From the NCBI GenBank assembly GCA_035222895.1, contig JAVYIG010006556.1, positions 1 through 64,000 of the forward strand: a stretch of DNA of 64,000 nucleotides, in the 5' to 3' direction. This stretch comes from Strongylocentrotus droebachiensis (lineage: Eukaryota; Echinodermata; Echinoidea; Camarodonta; Strongylocentrotidae). Below, in pieces: positions 10,764 through 22,110 of this stretch. Within the stretch, counting starts at the first letter, position 1; the number at the start of each line of letters is the position of its first letter. Both the position numbers and the translations under genes were made by a program. The notes under the pieces were generated by a model. That model ran no database searches. It was not told where the DNA came from and was given only the letters and a program-made list of their open reading frames with translations.

Positions 10764-10826
10764 TGACTCCAATAGTACCATTTGCTTCGGGGCTGCGCCC
10801 CTCAGCAAATAGTACTATTGGAGTCA
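10764..10826. repeat. 63-bp hairpin, nearly perfect
   Basis: The 23-bp arms starting TGACTCCAATAGTAC and ending GTACTATTGGAGTCA differ at one position. The loop holds GGGGCTGCGCCCC, itself an inverted repeat. Confidence 0.85.
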
Positions 10827-11047
10827 CCTCTATATTTGTGTATATTTGTATACTATTTGCATATGAACAGGCAAGATATTCCGTTGCCATAAGAATGGTT
10901 AAATGATGCTCATTGAAATAGCGGGGAAAGCTGTACATTTAAATTAAGAGGACACAAGCTTTTGTAATCTGTCTTATCAGAGAAATCTGGGGTCACAATT
11001 TCCTGTTTGGATCGCATGCTTTATAAGTGCTCTTAAATTCTTCCTTA

Positions 11048-11637
11048 AAGGAGAAATTCAAAGAAAATCACAATATGTCAATTAATGTATCATTAGAAAC
11101 TGGTAGGCTAAAAGATGGCCGTCGTACAAGTTATAGGTCAACTACATATCGGGTGATTTGATATTATGATATTAAGGACGGCATTTGTTCCCTCTTGAAA
11201 CGCCGAACATACCCCGGTGTGTGCAGCTGAATATACAATGGCGTCTTATTTTGTTTACAAGCGACAAATTCCTTTATTTTTGTATCGCTGTATTTGTCAT
11301 CAAAATAAAACCATGCGCGGGGTTTAGAGTGAGGCAATAGATTATACATTTAGCCAGCGGTAGTGAAGTAAGAGAAAGAACTCAAGAGAAGATGAAAACA
11401 CAGGCACTGGAAATGTATGAGAAGTCATGTCCATACTGTTATCTCACACATCTCAGCAGCGTTCGGAGAGCTCTTCAGGTGCTATGCCGAGGCTGTATTT
11501 AAGCGTTTTGTAATTTATAATAATCATTACTTCGAATGTTTCCAAGCATTTAATTTTGATAACCTTGTCGAATCAAAGTTTCAACTTTGCAATAATGAAA
11601 ATAAAGTTAGTTTTTAAATTCAATGAATATCTACTTT
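11048..11637. mobile_element. Unclassified insertion in the exon-C upstream intron
   Basis: The intron text CTCTTAAATTCTTCCTTAA breaks off at about 11,047 and resumes as CTTTTTCAG at 11,640. Elsewhere (7,225-7,243) these are contiguous. The inserted 590 bp starts AGGAGAAATTCAAAG. It has no recognisable protein. Confidence 0.6.
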
Positions 11638-11648
11638 AACTTTTTCAG

Positions 11649-11711
11649 ATGAGCAGGCCACCCAACCGAAAGGTGATTATTCGAAGACCTAGGAGATCAC
11701 ATTCCCGCACG
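11649..11711 (+). CDS. Micro-exon, class C (63 nt)
   Basis: The acceptor CTTTTTCAG precedes it and the donor ACG|GTTTGTATGC follows. Phase 0 is open: it starts MSRPPNRKVII and ends RRSHSRT. It is nearly identical to the exon at 7,244. Confidence 0.6.
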
Positions 11712-12152
11712 GTTTGTATGCATAACTTCTATCCATTAAACACTATTGCCAAGTCCATGTCTTCTCTTGTTTAATATGCTAAAGAAGATATATTTCTTCG
11801 TAGCTTCCTATGTCCGAACTACGGCATATTTAAAGTTGAAAACACCTACAGAAAGAACAAATCCTCACGTAACAGTGTAGTAAGGTTTAACCAAAATGGA
11901 TGGATGGAAACTCTGTATCGATATTCGGTACTATTTCTATATGAACAGGCAAGATATTCCGTTGCCATAAGTATGGTTACATGATGGTTATCATCATCAT
12001 TGAGATGGCGGTGGAAGCTATACATGTACATTCAAAAGGCCAAAAACATGTGTAATCTGCCTTATCAGAGAAATTTGGGGTCACAATGTCCTGTTTGGAT
12101 CGCATACTTTATAAATGCTCTTTATTCTTTAATCTTTCCTTAACTCTTTCAG

Positions 12153-12215
12153 ACGAGCAAGCCTCCCAACCGAAAGGTGATTGTTGGAAGACCTAGGAGA
12201 GCACGTTCAAATACG
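12153..12215 (+). CDS. Micro-exon, class C (63 nt)
   Basis: The acceptor TTAACTCTTTCAG precedes it and the donor ACG|GTGTGTATGC follows. Phase 0 is open: it starts TSKPPNRKVIV and ends RARSNT. Confidence 0.6.
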
Positions 12216-12993
12216 GTGTGTATGCATTACTTGCAGCCATTGATCACATTGTTGCCAAGTCCATATATTCTGTTGTTATGCTATATAAGATTTATTCCTT
12301 CGTAAATTCCTATGTCAGAACTAAAGTACATTACAAATATTAGACACCTCCAAAAACAAAACAAAATGATCTTGATTTTTTTCATTCAATGTTTTGTCCT
12401 CTCTTTCCACATTATCTAGTCCTCACGTAACGCTATAGTAAGGTATAACCAAAATTGTATGAAAACTCTTTATCAATATTCGCTACTTTTTCTACATGAA
12501 CAGACAAGATATTCCGTTGCCATAAGTATGGTTATGATGGTTATCATCATCATTGAGAAACTGATTTTGAATAACATTAGCCAAAATGCTTCACCCCCCC
12601 CCCAAAGCACCCCCGGACACGATAATTTTTTTAGTTGGTCCTCTATTTTATTGAAATTCTCTTGATTTGGCTCATAGAAGTAATGCAGGATTGATTATAC
12701 AACTTTTCAAGTTGGAAAAATCATTTGAAAATATCCATATCCATTTAGTGCAAATGGAATAGATATCATGGATTTTGAAGAAGTCTGAAGTTCTGAACAA
12801 TATATGAGGCATTGGTCTTAATACTATGCAGAACCAACAGTTTGTGCGTACAAGATATCTTTCTGAGATTACGAGAAGCTGAGTTATGACCGCTACCAGT
12901 GGACATTACTGTTTAAAATCTTCTGCATATACTGTTCAATAATGTCGGAAGGCCATAACATTCAAATATAAATTTGATTAGTTTTCTTTTCAG

Positions 12994-13059
12994 TCGATAG
13001 AGCAGAAAGGAGGAAAGAGGTCTGATGATGCAACTACAAAACTTGCTGGCCCATCCAAG
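12994..13059 (+). CDS. Micro-exon, class B (66 nt)
   Basis: The acceptor TTTTCTTTTCAG precedes it and the donor AAG|GTTTGTGTCT follows. Phase 0 is open for 22 codons: it starts SIEQKGGKRSDDAT and ends GPSK. Confidence 0.6.
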
Positions 13060-13654
13060 GTTTGTGTCTTTAGGATTTTCAATTTCATTTCTTACTTCTT
13101 ATCAAAGTTTATATCCAAAACGACATTTTTCTATATGAACAAGGCAAAATAGTTTGTTGGCATGAGTATGGCTAATTTGTTCTTTTCATTTCCATTCAAG
13201 TAGCTGTGAAAGCTATACATGTACAACAAAATGACACCTTCATAGCCTGGACATGATTAATAAATACTCCACACTGATTAATTGAGCTACAACACATCCA
13301 GAACAGATCGTTGGTGAAAAATAAATAATAATTGATCTATTACCTGTAGTACCAGGATCGGATTTTTAAGGTAAAAATCATTAAACACTCTCAATCTATA
13401 GATTGAAGAACAACGTGAATTAAAAATAGCCATCTAAACATATTTTAAAAGAAAAGAATGATGGAATTATTTCTATCAAAATTCGATGTCATCTGCCCTT
13501 TCAAAGAACTCAGTCCTTACCTTTGGAAAATATTGATCTCCTTTGGAACTTGATAGCCGACACAGTGCTTAGTATATGATTGTATTGGGTTTACCCATTT
13601 GCCAAAGGTTTGTTTTTCTGAGGGTTAATAATTCCAAAACACTAATTTCCTATA
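13060..13654. other. Intronic, no gene seen
   Basis: AT-rich intron with blocks shared with 31,000-31,170 and 41,000-41,300 (AACAACGTGAATTA, GTTCATAATTCCAAAACAC-like). It ends at the junction with duplication copy 2. Confidence 0.5.
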
Positions 13655-14454
13655 CCAGTGGCTTCATAATTCCGAAAATGAAATAAGGACCTATAGTTCA
13701 GAATATGTTATGCATTACCTGAACAGTTTGTAATTCCGAAATTTAGTGTACATTGTAATACCTAACATGAAAAAGAGTTCATAATTAAACTGATTTCCTA
13801 ACTCCCCAAAAGAAACATAGTTCAGAATTGCAAAAAAAGAAGTAGTTGTTTTAATTCTGGAAATAAAAAAGGGTACATAATTCCAAAAATGAAATAAGTT
13901 ACATTATTCTGAAGGTCCCTAATTCCGAAAATGCCTCAGGGTTCTACTTCATTTTTCAGAATTATGTAGGTTCGAAATTGTCAACAATTTTCTTTTTCAG
14001 AATTATTAACCTCGATTTTTTTTGTTGCGGAAGTACTAACGCTATTTCATTTTCGGAGTTATGAACGTTAAAAAACCCCAAGATGTTACCTCATATTTCG
14101 AGTCCAGTTAAATTTGTTTTGTTTATGACACTTTTAATTTGAACTACGAGGCATATCGAAAAACCTACGAGCAAGAACAAATTTGATTTGTTTCGCAATG
14201 CTTGTTTCCATCTTTCTACAAGTTTTAGACATTTTTATCATCTAACAGTGTAATAGGGTAAACCAAAAGTTTAATGATTTTTTTTCGAACAAACTTTTTA
14301 GTTGGAAAAACATCTGAAATATCCATAACCCTAATAGCGCAAATTTAATTGTACTCTTGGATTTATAAGGTGTCTGAAATTCTGAGCAATATATGAAGCA
14401 ATGACCTTCTACGTTTTCTTAGTTTTTGAATAACGTTGGAAGGATAATGTATCT

Positions 14455-14757
14455 ATGTATCTATTCTTTATTTTATTTTCATTAAAAAAAAAAAAGTATT
14501 TTCTACTTTAATTTAAAATTTCATTTACCTGTTTCTTGTAAATGATCAAGGGTGAATTTTGAACTCTCAGTTATTTCATGGTGATACCAATTAACTTGTA
14601 TTTTACCTCTTTATATGCTTATGTATTTATCTATTTTGTTTTTGATGCTGTTATTTGTTTTATTCTTACCAAACAGGGCCTCATGGAAGACCACCAAATT
14701 GGTGATTTGTGTGCCACACTGTATAAATATCAGAAATAAATAAATAAATAAATAAGG
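14455..14757 (+). mobile_element. LINE 3' end remnant with (AATA)n tail, copy 2
   Basis: Counterpart of 957-1,259 in the duplicated block, with GGGCCTCATGGAAGACC and an AAATAAATAAATAAATAAAT tail. Confidence 0.5.
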
Positions 14758-14800
14758 ACGTATTACACTATAATGTAAATATGCTTTAATTTATTTTCAG

Positions 14801-14866
14801 ATAATAAAGCAGGAAGGAGGAAAGGGATCTGACGATGCAATTTCCCAATGTGCTGACACACCCAAG
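14801..14866 (+). CDS. Micro-exon, class B (66 nt)
   Basis: Duplicate of 1305-1370, open in phase 0: it starts IIKQEGGKGSDDAI and ends ADTPK. The acceptor TTATTTTCAG and donor AAG|GTTTGTGTGC are preserved. Confidence 0.6.
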
Positions 14867-15406
14867 GTTTGTGTGCCTTTCTTACTTCAGGTCCAAGTTT
14901 ATACCCATCATGAATCGTTCTATATGAACAGGCAAGACATTTTGTTGTCATTAGTATGGTTCAAAAATGCTTTTCATCCTCATTCAAAAAGCTGTGAAAG
15001 CTATGCATGTAAATTTAGAAGGCAAACAGCCTGGGCAATATGCCATGTGAGAGAAATCAATCTTTCCCATTAACAACAATGATCTCCTTTGGTCCCTTGA
15101 CACCAGGACTCAGTGCAACTATATATGATTGAAAATAACATAATCATGATAAGAAACGATATAGAATTATCTGGCGGCCGCCAGAAAATTCTTTCATTTT
15201 TGATATTATGTTGCAGATAGAAAGAGGAGATGAAAAAAGAATGAAAAAAAACGAACAAGGAAATGAAGATAGAAAGAGGAAATGATACAAAAATAAAAAC
15301 AAAGAATTATCCGGCGGTCGCAAAATGCACTGGTTCTTATTTAGTAAAAGTTTTCTTTTTCCTGTTATCTCTCTCCCTTTTTGTTAACCCTTGATATATA
15401 GAGAGA

Positions 15407-15640
15407 GGGGGGGGGGGGGGGGGGGGGGCTGTTCAGTCGTTTCCGAAATTTTCGGAAATACGAACCTTCGGAATTATGAACCTTTTTTAATTTTCGGAAA
15501 AACAAACCTTCGGAATAAAGGACCTTCGGAGTAACGAGCCTTCGGAATTACGATCCTTCTGAATTATGGAGCTTATAGGAATTATGAACTTTCGGAAATA
15601 CGAACCTTTGCATATACGAACCTTCGGAAACGACATGTAA
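15407..15640. repeat. Poly-G run then TTCGGAA repeats, copy 2
   Basis: Twenty-two G (15,407-15,428) followed by the same CCTTCGGAATTATGAA-type words as in copy 1. Confidence 0.7.
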
Positions 15641-15906
15641 CCTGTGAAAACCCCCGAAACAACCACCTTTGGGGTCGCTACATGTCCGGTTTGAATGACA
15701 TGCTTTATAAATGCTTTTAATCTTTCCTCAACTATTTTTAGATGCGAAACGCACTGATTGCACAAGATATCTTTCAGAGAATATGAGAAGTTTAGTTATG
15801 ACCTCCACCCATTGGCGTAGATGCTTAAACACTTCTACTCACTTAATTTTGTATAATGTTGGAAGGACGTAACATAAAAATGGAAATATGCTTTAATTTA
15901 TTTCAG

Positions 15907-15954
15907 TTGTTATGGCAGAAAGGAAGGAAGGGATCTGACGTTCCACTTACAGAG
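15907..15954 (+). CDS. Micro-exon, short class B (48 nt)
   Basis: Duplicate of 2408-2455, open in phase 0: LLWQKGRKGSDVPLTE. The splice signals are preserved. Confidence 0.6.
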
Positions 15955-16427
15955 GTTTGTGCGCTTGAGGTTTTCAATTCCATTTGTAATTACATGTTCT
16001 TTAGTTTCAAAACTTACCAAACATGACCCATTTCTATAAGAAAAGCCAAAGTATTTCGTTGCCATGAGTATGGCAAAACAAGCTTATTAATTTCATTCAA
16101 AAAGCTATGATATCGATAATTTGAAAACACAGAGAGCCTGTGTATTCTGTCTTGAAAACGAAATCAACCTTCCTCATTGAAAACAATAATATCCTTTGGT
16201 GGCTTGATACCCGGACTCGATGCTTCTATATATGATTGTAAAGGGGTAACTTGTCTTTCTAAAGGTTTATTTTTCTGAAGGTTCATATTTCCAAAACACA
16301 AATTTTCCCATACCTTTAATGTCACCGGGGGGAAAAATCTCTGAAACAACCGCTTTTGGGTTCACTATGATTTGTTTTGATGACATGCTTTATAAAAGCT
16401 TTTAAATCTTTCCTCAAATCTTTTCAG

Positions 16428-16484
16428 ATGCTTAAACAAGTCTGGTCTTATTACGAAACAGCAGAATTGGAGACAACACGCAAG
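16428..16484 (+). CDS. Micro-exon, class A (57 nt)
   Basis: Duplicate of 2929-2991 but two codons shorter and still in frame: MLKQVWSYYETAELETTRK. The in-frame length change suggests either selection on the frame or chance. Confidence 0.6.
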
Positions 16485-16669
16485 GTTTATATGCATAATT
16501 TCTGGTCATTTAATCCATTGCTGCTAGTCCTTGTATTTGCTATACACCCTTTTACGGTTAAGGCTACCATTTTAATTTACGAGTAAACCTTGCGTCATCA
16601 TTGTTTACAGATGCGCATTAGTATTGTTACGTCGCTACCTGCGCTGTGCGCTCACATCAAATTGGCATT

Positions 16670-16725
16670 GCGCCATTTTAATTTACGAGTAAACAACTTG
16701 TTTACTCGTAAATTCAAATGGCGCC
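16670..16725. repeat. Inverted-repeat hairpin, copy 2
   Basis: Counterpart of 3,176-3,234, pairing GCGCCATTTTAATTTACG with CGTAAATTCAAATGGCGC. Confidence 0.75.
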
Positions 16726-16781
16726 CATGTCTCCGCACGCGCACTCTTGTAACCGTGAAAGGGTGTATTAACATGTTTCAT

Positions 16782-17188
16782 CCTAATGCCTCAGTCACAC
16801 CTTTGTGCATGTTGCTGCGTATTGTACGTTGTGCTATTCGGGTATGTCAATATGTAGCCGTGCCCAGCAATACGTGCTAAATTTGAAGGACGCAGTCACA
16901 CTTTTGCGTATCCCGCTCGTAGGTAGCTTGTATGCCGATCGTACAAAGACTGCCTATGGCTGCGTATGGTTGCCTATGACCACGCTATAACTAGCTCGCT
17001 TTACCAGTAAGATTCAATACGCAGTTTGCTCATCACGTTGCGTACGTAGCTGGATCTTTGTTCGTTTGCTGCTCGCTAGCAGCTCGCACCAGTTGGTCTC
17101 GTTGCGTTTCACTGCGTGTTCGCACGCTTTAGCTCGTTTTTTGTTCGTACTGCAGCGTACCAGCTCATTCGGGCTGCGACGGTGTATA
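16782..17188. mobile_element. CGTAC-rich non-autonomous element, copy 2, left part
   Basis: Starts near TGCCTCAGTCACACCTTTG and is rich in TGCGTA/CGTAC words. The hAT-like element is inserted at 17,189. The CGTAC-type sequence resumes after 19,780. Confidence 0.5.
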
Positions 17189-17559
17189 CAGGGGCGTCGC
17201 TAGACCTTTTTCAGTGGGGGGGGGGGGGGGGGGGGTGTAGAGGCCAACAATTACCGACAAAACTAGCCAACAATTACCGACAAAATTAAATGTCCAATAT
17301 CTACAAATTCAACCCTATAAACCTGGGGCCGAAGGCTAAATTGCTTTTCCTATGGACTATCTATAGAACTTGCATATGCGCAAAATTGTCATTTTTCTCG
17401 ACGACATAAATATACGAATTATTTCTTCAATTTAGTCAGCATCATAGCTATATATTTTAATGCAGGCGCGGAGCTAGGATCTTATTTTAGGGAGGGGCAG
17501 TAGTGAGCAAGAGAATCACTTAAAAGCGCGCTCATTAGTGGGGTGTGGGTGATGGGCCA

Positions 17560-18865
17560 CCCTCGCGAAGCGCGGAAGCTTAGATGTTTCCTTAAATTAT
17601 TATAAAAAAGAAGACGATTTGCTGTACCGTTCTCGACTGTTTATCCTTTTCTAAATTCAGTTCCCCCCCCCTCCCGCGCAAAGCGCGGAAGCTTTGAAGT
17701 TTCATTAAATTATGAGAAAAAGCAGATGATTCGGTGTACTGTTCTCGTCTCTTAAACCTTATCTGAATGAAGCTTCCCCCTCTCGCGCGAAGCGCGGAAG
17801 TTTTGACGTTTCATTAAATTATTAGAGAAAGAAGACGATTGGTCGTACCGTTTTTAACATTAATAAGCCCTATTCATCTGAATTCAGTTTCCCCCTTTCG
17901 CGCGAAGCGCGAAAGCTTTGTCGTTTCCTCATATTATTAGAGAAAGAACACGATTCGTTGTACCGTTTTGACTCTAAATAAGCCCTATTAATTTTGTCTG
18001 TATTCAGTTTCCCCCTCTCACGCGAGAAGACGATTCGTTGCACCGTTTTCGACTCTAAATAAGCCCTATCAATTTTGTCTGAATTCAGTTTCCCCCCTCG
18101 CGCGAAGCGCGGAAGCTTTGACGTTTCCTCATATTATTAGAGAAAGAAAACGATTCGTTGTACCGTTTTCGACTCTAAAAAAGCCCTATTAATATTGTCT
18201 TATTTCAGTTTCCCCCTCTCGCGCGAAGCGCGGAAGCTTTGAAGTTTCCTTAAATTATTAGAGAAAGAAGACGATTCGTTGTACCGTTTTCGACTCTAAA
18301 TAAGCCCTATTAATTTTGTCTGATTTCAGTTTCCCCCCTCTCGCGCGAAGCGCGGAAGCTTTGACGTTTCTTTAAATTATTAGAGAAAGAAGACGATTCG
18401 TTGTACCGTTTTCGACTCTAAATAAGCCCTATTAATTTTGTCTGATTTCAGTTTCCCCCCTCTCGCGCGAAGCGCGGAAGCTTTGACGTTTCTTTAAATT
18501 ATTAGAGAAAGAAGACGATTCGTTGTACCGTTTTCGACTCTTATTAAGCCCTATTCATCTGAATTCAGTTTCCCCCTCTCGCGCGAAGCGCGAAAGATTT
18601 GACGTTTCCTCAAATTATTATAGAAAGAACACGATTCGTTGTACCGTTTTCGACTCTAAATCAGCCCTATTAATTTTGTCTGAATTCAGTTCCCCCCTCT
18701 CGCGCGAAGCTATGAAGCTTGGACGTTTCCTGAAATTATTAGAGAAAGAAGACAATTCGTTTCATGTTTTCGACTCGTCTAAATGAAGTTTCCCCTTCCG
18801 CGCAAAGCGCGGAATTTTGGGCGTTTCATCACAAAAAAAAAGGAAGACGATTCGTCGTACCGTTG
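17560..18865. repeat. Minisatellite, about 118-bp unit, with GCGAAGC hairpin, copy 2
   Basis: Same unit as 3,990-5,345 with a different number and arrangement of units, so the array has rearranged since the duplication. Most units carry GCGCGAAGCGCG. Confidence 0.9.
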
Positions 18866-19139
18866 TTGATTTCTTTATCTGATATTATAGGCAAGTGAAA
18901 CTTCGAGAAAATACAAGTATTGTAGTTGTAGTCACTCTTGAAGTCGTCACAGTGGATAAGAAGTCACAGTTCGTAGGGAAAAAAACTTGTCGGCCGACCG
19001 ACAATATACATCTCACCGACTTTAAACTTCTGCATTGATATAGTACACGAGGATCGAGCAAGAATACCGACACAGCTGACCCGACACAGCAACATATTTA
19101 CCAGTGACTTTCTTGCTCCCTCGACAAGTCGACCCCACC

Positions 19140-19490
19140 CAACAACCCCTTTCTCTCTTTTACTACCACTCCTCCTCTCTCAGACTCTTACCTCCCCTCT
19201 CTCTCCTCTCTTTCATCATCCGTTTCTTTTGTTTCCCTTTACTCTTTTTTCTTTTTTTTTCCTTTTCTTTCTTTTCTTTCTTTTCCTTTCTTTCCTCTCC
19301 TCCTTCTTTTTCTTTTTTCTCTTTCTTTCTTCTTTTTTCTTTCCTTTCTTTTTCCTTTTTCCTTTCTTTTACTTTCTTTCTTTCCTTTCCTTTTTTTCTT
19401 TCTTTCCCTTTCCCTCTCTTTTTTCCCCCTCTTTTTTTCCCTCTCTTTTTTTCCCTCTCTTTTTTTCCCTCCCCCTTTTCTCTTTTTTCC
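19140..19490. repeat. Long polypyrimidine (C/T) tract, copy 2
   Basis: About 350 bp of almost pure C/T on the + strand, just inside the right end of the hAT-like element. Confidence 0.95.
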
Positions 19491-19779
19491 CGATGGCAGC
19501 GCAATTTTACCGACAATATCCTGACAGGTGGGGGGGTGTCGCAACCTCCACACCCCCCCCCCCCTTTTGCGACGCCCCTGGTACCGTGTATATAAAATAC
19601 TAGTAATTTTGCGGGACTAGGCATAAGCATCTTAGCTTCTGACGAGTCTACATCTATACATGAATAATAAATCTTATGACAAAAGTGGCCCTGCAGCAGA
19701 GCTCTGCCTTGCAAAAGCTTAAGTTGTTGGTTCAGCTGGAAGAAGCAGAGGCGAATGATTATTATTTATTGCCGATATG

Positions 19780-20063
19780 TATCGCAGCTAGGCAATTAAT
19801 CGCAGTAATAGCGAGCTAGAGCGAACAGCAACCAGCGAATGCAAGCTAAAGCGAACGGCGTATGAGCTAGACTCGCAGCAAACGGTTCCTGCTGCATGCT
19901 GTGAGCGGTATAGTAGGCGAGCAACAGCGCAACAATACGCGCAATCATGCAAACGACAACGAGCTAAAGCGAGGAAAATCGTGCAGGGAACGCAGCTATA
20001 TAGGCAGTGGCACGCGCTCATACAAATATAAGAGAGGTGCATATGGTTGCGTTTACCTCCGCT
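19780..20063. mobile_element. CGTAC/AGCGA-rich element fragment
   Basis: Dense in GAGCTAAAGCGA, GCGAACGGCG and ACGCAGC words. It is interrupted at 20,080 by an L1 insertion and continues after 21,494 (ATGCTGTTGCTCGCATTC). Confidence 0.45.
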
Positions 20064-20079
20064 AAGCCAGTCGCTGACG
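20064..20079. other. Target-site duplication, left, of the L1 insertion
   Basis: AAGCCAGTCGCTGACG here is repeated exactly at 21,479-21,494. The 14 bp beginning GCC are unambiguous; the AA could belong to the poly-A. Confidence 0.85.
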
Positions 20080-21478
20080 TGATATTTTTTTTAGCGGCAA
20101 TCTCCGCTCTGATCATTTAATGTTCAATAAATACGCAGATCCTTTCTGGAATAATATATTGGTTGCATGGAGTCACTACAAGTACTACAACCCAGTTAAA
20201 TTCAAATAAATTATTTCCCAACCCCTTTGCCTGAATTCTCATATACTGGTAGGCGGAAAACCTCTCAAATTAATATACGTTTTAATTCTGATATGATATA
20301 TGTTAAGGATATTTTGCGCATTGATGGTTCATTTATGTCTTTTGATCAAATCCAACGCCAAATGAATTTTCTGTCTGGTTCATTTATGTTATATTATTCA
20401 GTTCTTTCCGCATTACCTAGTAGTTGGAAACGTATTCTAAAACAGGGAAATTTTAAAATGGAAAATGCTTCTCTAAATTGTGTTGAAATTTTATTGAACG
20501 AATTCCGTAAACCTAAACAGATATCAAAACTTACGTACAATATTTTCTTAAACAATTTTTCAGCAAATATCTCAGAAACAAATCAACAGGATAAATGGCA
20601 AAGGGATCTACAAAATAATTTAAACGATTCACTAATTTGGAAATCCCGTTTTACATTACTTTATAGGTCATCCATAGATAATAAAATGAGAAATTTCCAA
20701 TTTAAACTTATTCATAGAAAAATTGCAACACAAAGTTTTCTTTATAAGATAGGTATAAGTACTTCTTCAATGTGTACTTTCTGTGAAAATCATGAACAGA
20801 CGTTGTTTCATTTATTTGTAAATTGTGAACAAGTACGATCTTTCTGGAATGTTATATGTGCATGGTTAAAAGAAAAGAACATACGAAATATTTTGTTCAC
20901 AGATGAAGAATACTTTTTTGGTACTCTCGTGATTAATAATTTTTATTTCGTCAATACAGTTATTATTTTTGCAAAATATTTTATATTCACTTGTAAAATG
21001 CAAAACGTTATTCCACTATTTCCTTCTTTTCAACGAGCTCTCAAACATTTAGAAAATATGGAACGTATAATTGCTTTCAAGAAAAATCGTCTCGATCTTC
21101 ATAATAAGAAATGGCAGATATTTTGTTGATTTTGTTTAATTGCTGATGAGTTAACTATTACAGTATATATTTATTATACATATTTTATGTCTATACGAAC
21201 ATGTTATTATTATTATTATTATTAATTATTATGAATGAGATTTGTTTTCAATAAATACTTTGAAAACAAAATGAAAAAAAAAGTTTGGGCTGAAGCGATG
21301 AATGTGGGTTAAAAGCCCCCGGGGGGGTTGGGTAAACTTTATACTGATACGCCTTGTATACGCGAATGTATGTAATTGAATAAATATAGGCGAGGACTTA
21401 CCATTTTGACCGATGGAAAAGAAAATCCGAATTATTCGATTAACAAAATCCAGTCAAACAAACAAAAAAAAAAAAAAA
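20080..21478 (+). mobile_element. 5'-truncated L1-like insertion with poly-A tail
   Basis: It is bounded by a 14-16-bp target-site duplication and ends with 18 A residues, the hallmarks of target-primed reverse transcription. The coding part is the C-terminal third of an L1-type ORF2. An internal A-rich stretch after an AATAAA (near 21,253-21,281) is followed by about 180 bp of unrelated sequence before the terminal poly-A, which suggests 3' transduction. Confidence 0.85.
20227..21129 (+). pseudogene. L1-like ORF2 C-terminal fragment (zf-RVT region)
   Basis: A 300-codon open frame beginning inside the element. Residues around 180-215 carry the zinc-binding-like CTFCENHEQTLFHLFVNC followed by FWNVI. 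This C-x2-C...H...C pattern is the C-terminal zf-RVT module of L1-clade ORF2 proteins. The endonuclease and reverse transcriptase cores are absent because of 5' truncation, and the start codon is not a natural start. Upstream sequence (20,125-20,210) encodes more L1-type residues (PFWNNILVAW) in a broken frame. It cannot be active on its own. Related decayed L1 sequence lies antisense at 47,590-48,740. Confidence 0.85.
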
Positions 21479-21494
21479 AAGCCAGTCGCTGACG
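21479..21494. other. Target-site duplication, right, of the L1 insertion
   Basis: Exact repeat of 20,064-20,079 immediately after the poly-A. Confidence 0.85.
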
Positions 21495-22110
21495 CATGCT
21501 GTTGCTCGCATTCACTGTTTGCCACTCGTATCCGCTCGTAGGCGTTTTGACCTTATGCCTCAGTCACACTATATTTGGCTTGCGTATTGCTGCGTATTAC
21601 CCCAAAGGCGGTCATACCCAATAAAGCGCAATAAAAACGAGCTCGCTACGTACTTAATACGCAGACTAGCGCATATGCCTGCGTTGGTCGCTTGCTAGTT
21701 TTAATTTTTTCTAAACTATCGCAATCAAACGCAAGGTCAAATCGCATACGAGCGGATACGAGTGGTAACCAGTGAATGCGAGCGACTGTGAGTGGCTTAG
21801 CTCAGATATACACACTCATACACACCTCTTTTTCGGAGCACTAGCTGCGTTTCCTGCACGATTTACCTCGCTTTAGCTCGTCGTCGTACGCATGATTTCG
21901 CGTATTGTTGCGCTGTTGCTCGCACATCGCAGAAGCAAGAACCTTTGCGATTGTCGCTCGCTACGCTGCGAGTCTAGCTCGTACGCCGTTCGCTTTAGCT
22001 CGTAGTTGCTGGTTGCCGCTTGTTTTTAGCTCGCTTTCACTGCGATTAGTTGCCTATGCGGTGCATATCGGCAATAAAAGGCGAGGCGCCTCACGGGTTT
22101 GAATCATACC
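21495..22110. mobile_element. CGTAC/AGCTCG-rich element
   Basis: Continues the interrupted element and includes another start-like GCCTCAGTCACAC (about 21,558). Its CTCGCT and TAGCTCG words contrast with the AT-rich surroundings. No credible protein is seen. Confidence 0.45.

Larger units (their letters stand above)
13655..19580 (+). repeat. Direct segmental duplication, copy 2
   Basis: This is the second copy of 1-6,102, in the same orientation and offset by about 13.5-13.65 kb. It begins abruptly in host-intron sequence (ATTTCCTATACCA then GTGGCTTCATAATTCC). It preserves the left terminal repeat of the hAT-like element, which is deleted in copy 1. Exon coding potential is conserved between copies: the A exon differs by six bases in length, and B and B' differ by a few substitutions. 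Confidence 0.95.
17189..19580. mobile_element. hAT-like non-autonomous element, complete copy
   Basis: The termini are CAGGGGCGTCGC at 17,189 and GCGACGCCCCTG ending at 19,580, a 12-bp perfect inverted pair. The interior holds a G run, a minisatellite, a pyrimidine tract and a C run, with no transposase. An exact 8-bp target-site duplication is not evident (flanks GGTGTATA and GTACCGTG), so the superfamily is uncertain. Confidence 0.65.

Noticed and set aside
20227-21129. A complete host gene at the 300-codon frame
   Set aside because: zf-RVT motif, flanking target-site duplication and poly-A show a truncated L1 copy.
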